In this document: positions 60,108 through 64,000 of the stretch, in pieces
How the letters are laid out: each line of letters opens with the position of its first letter
Position numbering within the stretch: position 1 is the first letter of the stretch
From: JAOUGY01 sp963792365
GTDB taxonomy: Bacteria > Actinomycetota > Acidimicrobiia > Spongiisociales > ZC4RG35
Direction: 5' to 3'
DNA: 64,000 bases
NCBI GenBank assembly: GCA_963792365.1
Contig: CAWBVW010000004.1
Coordinates: forward strand, 310,001 to 374,000
Notes under the pieces: model-generated
Databases searched by the model: none
What the model was told of the DNA's origin: nothing
Seen by the model: the letters and a program-made list of their open reading frames with translations, nothing else
Made by a program: the position numbers and the translations under genes

Positions 60108-61354
60108 AGGTCCTCCTCATCGGCGGAGGCGGCCGCGAGCACGCTCTCGGATGGGCGATCGCTCGATCCCCTCGTGTCGACGAGCTGATCTCGCTGCCCG
60201 GCAACCCGGGCCTAGCGGAGATCGGCGGCATCATCGAAGGCGTCGCCGCCACAGATGTCGGAGCGATCGCCGCTCTCGCCCGGATCCAAGGGTTGGACTT
60301 GGTGGTGGTCGGCCCGGAAGCACCGCTCGCCGCCGGCCTGGTCGACGCACTCCAACATCTCGGCATCCCCGCCTTCGGTCCGACCAGAGCGGCCTCACGG
60401 CTCGAAGCGTCGAAGTCCTTCGCCAAGGATGTGATGCTCAGAGCCGGGGTGCCGACCTCTAGTGCGTGGGTGTTCGAAAACCAGGCTGCCGCCGACCAAC
60501 ACATCGACACCCACGACGGCCCGTACGTCGTGAAGGCCGACGGCCTCGCAGCGGGCAAGGGAGTCCTCGTGACAGAAGACCGCTCCGCTGCCCACGACTG
60601 GGTGAACCGGTGTTTCGAAGGCGACTTCGGGTTGGCGGGATCGACCGTGGTCATCGAGGAGTACCTGGTGGGGCCGGAGCTCAGCGTTTTTGCCGTCTCC
60701 GACGGCCACGACGCGGTGACACTCGAACCCGCCCGCGACTACAAGCGGCTGCTGGATGAGGATCTCGGACCCAATACCGGTGGGATGGGAAGCTACTCGC
60801 CGGTCGAACTCCCAGATGGGCTCGTCGACGACATCGGGGCCACCATCATCCTCCCCGTCCTCCGAACGATGGCCGCCGACGGGACCCCATACAAGGGTTT
60901 CATCTACGCGGGATTGGTCCTCACCCAGGACGGTCCGAAGGTGATCGAGTTCAACGCCCGGCTGGGCGACCCCGAAACCCAAGCGGTGCTGCCCCGCCTC
61001 GAAACGGATCTGATGACTGTGATCGAGGCGGCGCTCGACGGCACCGTCGCGGATCTCGAGCTCGAATGGTCGCCGCGGGCAGCAGTCAACGTGGTGCTCG
61101 CTGCCGACGGATACCCCGACGCCCCCCGACGCGGCGACGCCATCTCCGGGCTCAAAGGGCTCGGCGAAGATGTGCTGGTCTTCCATGCCGGCACGGCGTT
61201 CAACGACTCGGGGATGCTCGTGACCGGAGGTGGGCGGGTCCTCAGCGTGGTGGGGCTGGGCGACACGGTGGCCGAGGCGCGAGACCGAAGCTACCGCGCC
61301 GCCCGCCAGATCTCGTTCGCAGGGCGGCACTACCGCTCCGACGTCGCCGGCTGA
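60104..61354 (+). CDS. purD: Phosphoribosylamine-glycine ligase
   Basis: 416 residues from ATG 60104. The N-domain begins V-L-L-I-G-G-G-G-R-E-H-A-L; the ATP-grasp core has P-Y-V-V-K-A-D-G-L-A-A-G-K-G-V and E-F-N-A-R-L-G-D-P-E-T-Q, the standard GARS signature. It catalyses the second step of purine synthesis. The longer frame upstream is a shadow of purA. Co-translated with purA. Confidence 0.96.
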   Translation: MKVLLIGGGGREHALGWAIARSPRVDELISLPGNPGLAEIGGIIEGVAATDVGAIAALARIQGLDLVVVGPEAPLAAGLVDALQHLGIPAFGPTRAASRLEASKSFAKDVMLRAGVPTSSAWVFENQAAADQHIDTHDGPYVVKADGLAAGKGVLVTEDRSAAHDWVNRCFEGDFGLAGSTVVIEEYLVGPELSVFAVSDGHDAVTLEPARDYKRLLDEDLGPNTGGMGSYSPVELPDGLVDDIGATIILPVLRTMAADGTPYKGFIYAGLVLTQDGPKVIEFNARLGDPETQAVLPRLETDLMTVIEAALDGTVADLELEWSPRAAVNVVLAADGYPDAPRRGDAISGLKGLGEDVLVFHAGTAFNDSGMLVTGGGRVLSVVGLGDTVAEARDRSYRAARQISFAGRHYRSDVAG

Positions 61355-61358
61355 CAGC

Positions 61359-61694
61359 TCACCCTTCCGGCAGCGGAGGGATCATGCGGACCTCGACCGA
61401 GCCGAACCGAACGCTCGGCAGCTTGGCAGCCCACTTCTCAGCCTCCGAGATCGAATCGACATCCACGATGTAGTACCCGCCCAGCACCTCGGTGGTCTCC
61501 GCAAAAGGACCCTTCGTGGAGAGCACTTTCCCGTCTCGGACACGCACCGTCACCGCGTTGTCGACGGAATCGAGCGGCTCCCCGCCCACCAGGACCCCGG
61601 CCTCCTCCAACTCACGGGTGTAGGCGAACCACTCTTCCATCTCGGCCTGTTCCTCGACCGCCGGATCGTTGTAGATCAACAACATGTACTGCAC
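61359..61694 (-). CDS. YCII-related (DGPF-type) protein
   Basis: 111 residues. Y-M-L-L-I-Y-N-D-P at the start and K-G-P-F-A-E-T-T-E-V-L-G-G-Y-Y-I-V-D in the middle are the YCII/DGPF-domain hallmarks. These ferredoxin-like proteins are often found beside ECF sigma factors, but none adjoins here. Convergent with purD, 4 bases apart. The start is GTG 61694 or ATG 61685. Confidence 0.85.
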   Translation of the reverse strand: MQYMLLIYNDPAVEEQAEMEEWFAYTRELEEAGVLVGGEPLDSVDNAVTVRVRDGKVLSTKGPFAETTEVLGGYYIVDVDSISEAEKWAAKLPSVRFGSVEVRMIPPLPEG

Positions 61695-61806
61695 CGCTGC
61701 TCCTCTCGTCGGACGCCGTCAACCCTTCGACGAACATATCTCACGAGATTCGACAGTGCTTCTGAGGGCGGACTTTCGGCCCGATGTCAGCCACAACCCG
61801 GCCCAG

Positions 61807-62100
61807 GTGGTCGATTCGCTCCACGCCGGCCGAAACAGACGCCGGTCCGCCCGGGCTACCGCCCTCGTTGTCCTTGCAGGCCGACTTCCGCTCCCGTGAA
61901 GCGCCCACCCGGACAAGGGTCGTGAGGTGGTCCACGCCGAGCGGAACAGACGCCGGTCGGCCTGGGCTACCGCACTCCTCGTTCCTGCAGGCCGACTTCC
62001 GCTCCGGCGGTGCGCCCACCCGGACAATGGTGGTGAGGTAGTCCACGCCGAGCGGAACAGACGCCGGTCGGCCTGGGCTCCCGCACTCCTCCCCCGCAGG
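61807..62100. repeat. Direct repeat of 111-120 bp, about 2.5 copies
   Basis: Copies begin at 61807, 61927 and 62038 with GTGGTC/GTAGTC and share CCACGCCGAGCGGAACAGAC and CAGGCCGACTTCCGCTCC-like text. The first has a 9-bp insertion; the third stops at about 62100. I see no gene in 61695-62431. Confidence 0.8.
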
Positions 62101-62104
62101 AGCT

Positions 62105-62160
62105 ACGTTCTACGTTCTACGTTCAACGTCATACGTCATACGTCATACGTCATACGTCGG
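62105..62160. repeat. Heptanucleotide tandem repeat ACGTNNN, 8 copies
   Basis: Eight units: ACGTTCT twice, ACGTTCA, ACGTCAT four times, ACGTCGG. Same family as at 8580 and 14101, directly after the 111-bp repeats. Confidence 0.9.
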
Positions 62161-62169
62161 CAGTCCCAC

Positions 62170-62346
62170 GACACGCTGGAACACGAGGTCACGGCCTCCG
62201 CGCCCCACCTGGCAGACAGCAGACAGCCCACAGCAGGTCGGCCGTTGGCAGTCGGCCGTCGGCCTGGCTGGGCGCCGAACGCTCAGACCACGCGGCACGC
62301 TGGGACACGAGGTGACGGGCTCCGCGCCTCACCTGGCACACAGCCC
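62170..62346. repeat. Degenerate 50-bp direct repeat, two copies 127 bp apart
   Basis: A block reading about CACGCTGGAACACGAGGT and continuing through a CACCTGGCA core occurs at 62170-62219 and again at 62297-62346 with several substitutions. The text between is loosely repetitive GCAG/CGGC sequence. No coding potential recognised. Confidence 0.65.
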
Positions 62347-62431
62347 CCGGCGCGTCGGCAGTTGGCCCGGCAGTCAGTGTCGCCCTCCCGACTCACACCG
62401 CACATCCCAGGTGGGACGCCAGGGTCCGGAG

Positions 62432-63619
62432 CTAGGTGCCCACGAGCGCGGCCGTCAGTGGCGGCGCCAGATCGCCGTTGTCGGACACCACGATGTCGTC
62501 CAGATCGAGCCAGAGGGCCATGTCGCGGAGCTCGGCGGCCAGCTCTGCGGCGACGCGCTCCTCGTGGATCTCCGGTTCGCCGAACGCTCCGCGCACGAGA
62601 AGCTTGCGGTGCTTGCGGTCGGCTTTGAGGTCGGCTCTTCCGACGAGCCTGTCGTCGACGAGAAACGGCAACACGTAGTAGCCGTGGGTTCGCTTGTGGG
62701 CGGGCGTGTAGATCTCGATCCGGTAGTGGAAATCGAAGAGACGTTCGGCGCGGTCACGGAACCAGACGACAGGGTCGAATGGCGCCAGCAGGGCGCGAGC
62801 ACGGAGCTTCCGTGGGCGCGCGGCATCGACATGGATGTAGGCAGGGGCGCTCCAGCCATCGACCGCGACCTCTTCGACATCTCCTCGCTCGAGGAGGACG
62901 GCCAGGGCACGGCGGGCGTCTTTGATCTTGAGCCGGAAGTAGTCGGCGAAGTCGTGGACTGTCCCGATCCCATGCGCAGCCGCACCGAGCGCCAGAAGCT
63001 CGACCTTTGCTGCGTCGGCTTCGAGAGCCCCCAACTCCACTGCGTGCGGGTGCACTCGCTCAGGGAGGTCGTACACACGCTGGAAAGCGGGCCGGCTGCT
63101 GGCCGTCACCTGGCCTGTCAGGAACAGGTATTCCAGCGCCAGCTTGGCGTTGCTCCACCCCCACCAGCTCTCGCCGGTGCGCTCGTGATGGTCGAGGTCA
63201 CCGACCCTGGTGGGACCGCTCTCCCGGATGATCTCGAGCGTGCGATGGACCGTCTCGCCGTGCTTTGCCAGCATCCGATCCACCGAAGGCCAGTGCCATC
63301 CCCCGGTCATACGATGCGCGAGCAGGGGTCGCATCTCGATGGGAACGAGGGAGGCCTCGTGCGCCCAGTACTCGAACATCTCCCCCGACTGCCAGAGCCA
63401 CCGATCCAGCGCCGCGCGGTCGTACGGCCCGAGCCTGGAGAAGAAGGGCAAGTAATGGGCACGGGAGATGACGTTCACCGAGTCGAGTTGGACCACTCGC
63501 ACCGAGGCCAGCACCTTGCGGAAGTGCCGAACGTCGATGCGGCCCGATGGTCGCGGGCCGCCGAAACCCTGGGCTGCGAGAGCGATTCTTCGGGCGCTGG
63601 GAAGAGAGATTCGGGTCAC
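62432..63619 (-). CDS. YcaQ-like winged-helix DNA glycosylase family protein
   Basis: 395 residues; the start is GTG 63619. V-Q-L-D-S-V-N-V-I-S-R-A-H (about 43-55) is the family motif whose Q-x-D is tied to interstrand-crosslink unhooking in E. coli YcaQ. F-D-P-V-V-W-F-R-D-R-A and Y-Y-V-L-P-F-L-V-D-D-R-L-V-G-R-A-D-L-K are typical of the C-terminal winged-helix/barrel part. A DNA-repair role is probable. It stands alone downstream of the Asn/Gly-repeat gene. Confidence 0.85.
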   Translation of the reverse strand: MTRISLPSARRIALAAQGFGGPRPSGRIDVRHFRKVLASVRVVQLDSVNVISRAHYLPFFSRLGPYDRAALDRWLWQSGEMFEYWAHEASLVPIEMRPLLAHRMTGGWHWPSVDRMLAKHGETVHRTLEIIRESGPTRVGDLDHHERTGESWWGWSNAKLALEYLFLTGQVTASSRPAFQRVYDLPERVHPHAVELGALEADAAKVELLALGAAAHGIGTVHDFADYFRLKIKDARRALAVLLERGDVEEVAVDGWSAPAYIHVDAARPRKLRARALLAPFDPVVWFRDRAERLFDFHYRIEIYTPAHKRTHGYYVLPFLVDDRLVGRADLKADRKHRKLLVRGAFGEPEIHEERVAAELAAELRDMALWLDLDDIVVSDNGDLAPPLTAALVGT

Positions 63620-63682
63620 GGCGCCGCCACGCTACTCAGGATCGGCGACGCGGACCGTCAGTGATTGCCAGGCGAATGCAGG

Positions 63683-64000
63683 TCAACCGTCACTGTTGCC
63701 GTTGCCGTTGCCGTTGCCGTTGCCTTTGCCGGAGCCGCCGGCGTTCCCGTTGCCGTTGCCGCCGGCGTTCCCGTTCACCGCGCCGTTGGCGTTGCCGTTT
63801 CCATTGCCATTGCCGCCGGCGTTCTCATTGCCATTGGAGGTTTCGTTCCCGCCGGCGTTGCCGTTGCCGTTGCCGCCGGCGTTCCCGTTCACGGCGCCGT
63901 TGGCGTTGCCGTTTCCGTTGCCATTGCCGCCGGCGTTCTCGTTGCCGTTCTTGATCTTGTCGGCGGTGGTGTCGGCCGTGGTGTCTTTTTCGTCGGTTGT
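63683..64000 (-). CDS. Asn/Gly-rich repeat protein, C-terminal end (partial)
   Basis: 106 residues are visible; the N-terminus is beyond the window. The text starts with a Thr/Asp/Lys stretch (T-T-D-E-K-D-T-T-A-D) and then consists almost only of G-N, N-A-G-G and N-G-A-V-N-G-N units to the stop. A unit of about 38 residues (114 bp) occurs twice. It resembles flexible surface or secreted tails. No function can be assigned. Confidence 0.65.
   Translation of the reverse strand, partial: TTDEKDTTADTTADKIKNGNENAGGNGNGNGNANGAVNGNAGGNGNGNAGGNETSNGNENAGGNGNGNGNANGAVNGNAGGNGNGNAGGSGKGNGNGNGNGNSDG

Overview
The window is about 64 kb of high-GC DNA with dense, short-spaced and frequently overlapping genes (many ATGA stop/start overlaps). 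A WhiB protein, RskA-type anti-sigma factor, DUF3159 and DUF427 proteins, a Streptomyces-style PHO box and aap/bzt amino-acid transport all point to an actinobacterium. The Cys-containing SLH repeats on Thr-rich stalks suggest the class Acidimicrobiia; that class-level placement is inference from general familiarity, not a search result. No rRNA, tRNA or CRISPR was recognised.

Layout. 0-1.7 kb: NfeD tail and SPFH protein. 1.7-4.9 kb: trehalose-6-phosphate phosphatase overlapping a GH65 enzyme. 5.1-7.4 kb: ECF sigma factor, membrane-anchored partner and a lipoprotein. 7.4-9.6 kb: M20 amidohydrolase and acyl-ACP desaturase. 9.6-14 kb: an envelope operon (CapA-like, PQQ-type beta-propeller, GT39-like glycosyltransferase). 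14.1-18.5 kb: general amino-acid ABC transporter aapJQMP. 18.7-21.1 kb: small membrane protein, SDR, secreted metallo-beta-lactamase-fold protein, small orphan. 21.1-27.1 kb: peptide/nickel-type ABC transporter whose binding protein is divergent. 27.2-28.3 kb: second ECF sigma factor and partner. 28.7-30.5 kb: dxs. 30.6-37.6 kb: phosphate regulon pstSCAB-phoU-phoP-phoR behind a PHO box. 37.8-44.5 kb: GT4 glycosyltransferase, two paralogous SLH surface proteins, and polyphosphate kinase. 44.5-50.3 kb: heptanucleotide repeats, TetR, FabH-like synthase, DUF3159, an S51-like/CysRS-tail fusion, an alpha/beta hydrolase, DUF427 and DUF1475 proteins. 50.3-55.4 kb: a light-response locus (ECF sigma, RskA-like anti-sigma, acyltransferase, photolyase, CarH-type B12 photoreceptor, WhiB). 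56-58.8 kb: metallothionein, methyltransferase relic, CorA, frameshifted acetyltransferase. 58.8-61.7 kb: purA-purD and a YCII protein. 61.7-62.4 kb: repeat-filled non-coding DNA. 62.4-64 kb: YcaQ-like protein and the C-terminal end of an Asn/Gly-repeat protein.

The most coherent system is the light locus. The regulator carries the CarH signature Wx9EH and a B12-ligand-type His. Direct repeats of about TTTACTGCTAA, spaced 16 bp, lie in front of both the sigma gene and the regulator/whiB intergenic region, so a B12 photoreceptor probably controls a sigma/anti-sigma pair together with photolyase. The phosphate locus (PHO box, pst, phoU, two-component system) and the nearby ppk form a second physiological theme.

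Non-coding DNA is also unusual: several families of 7-bp tandem repeats, twin hairpin repeats, interlocking inverted repeats and 111-127 bp degenerate direct repeats occupy gene ends and intergenic gaps.
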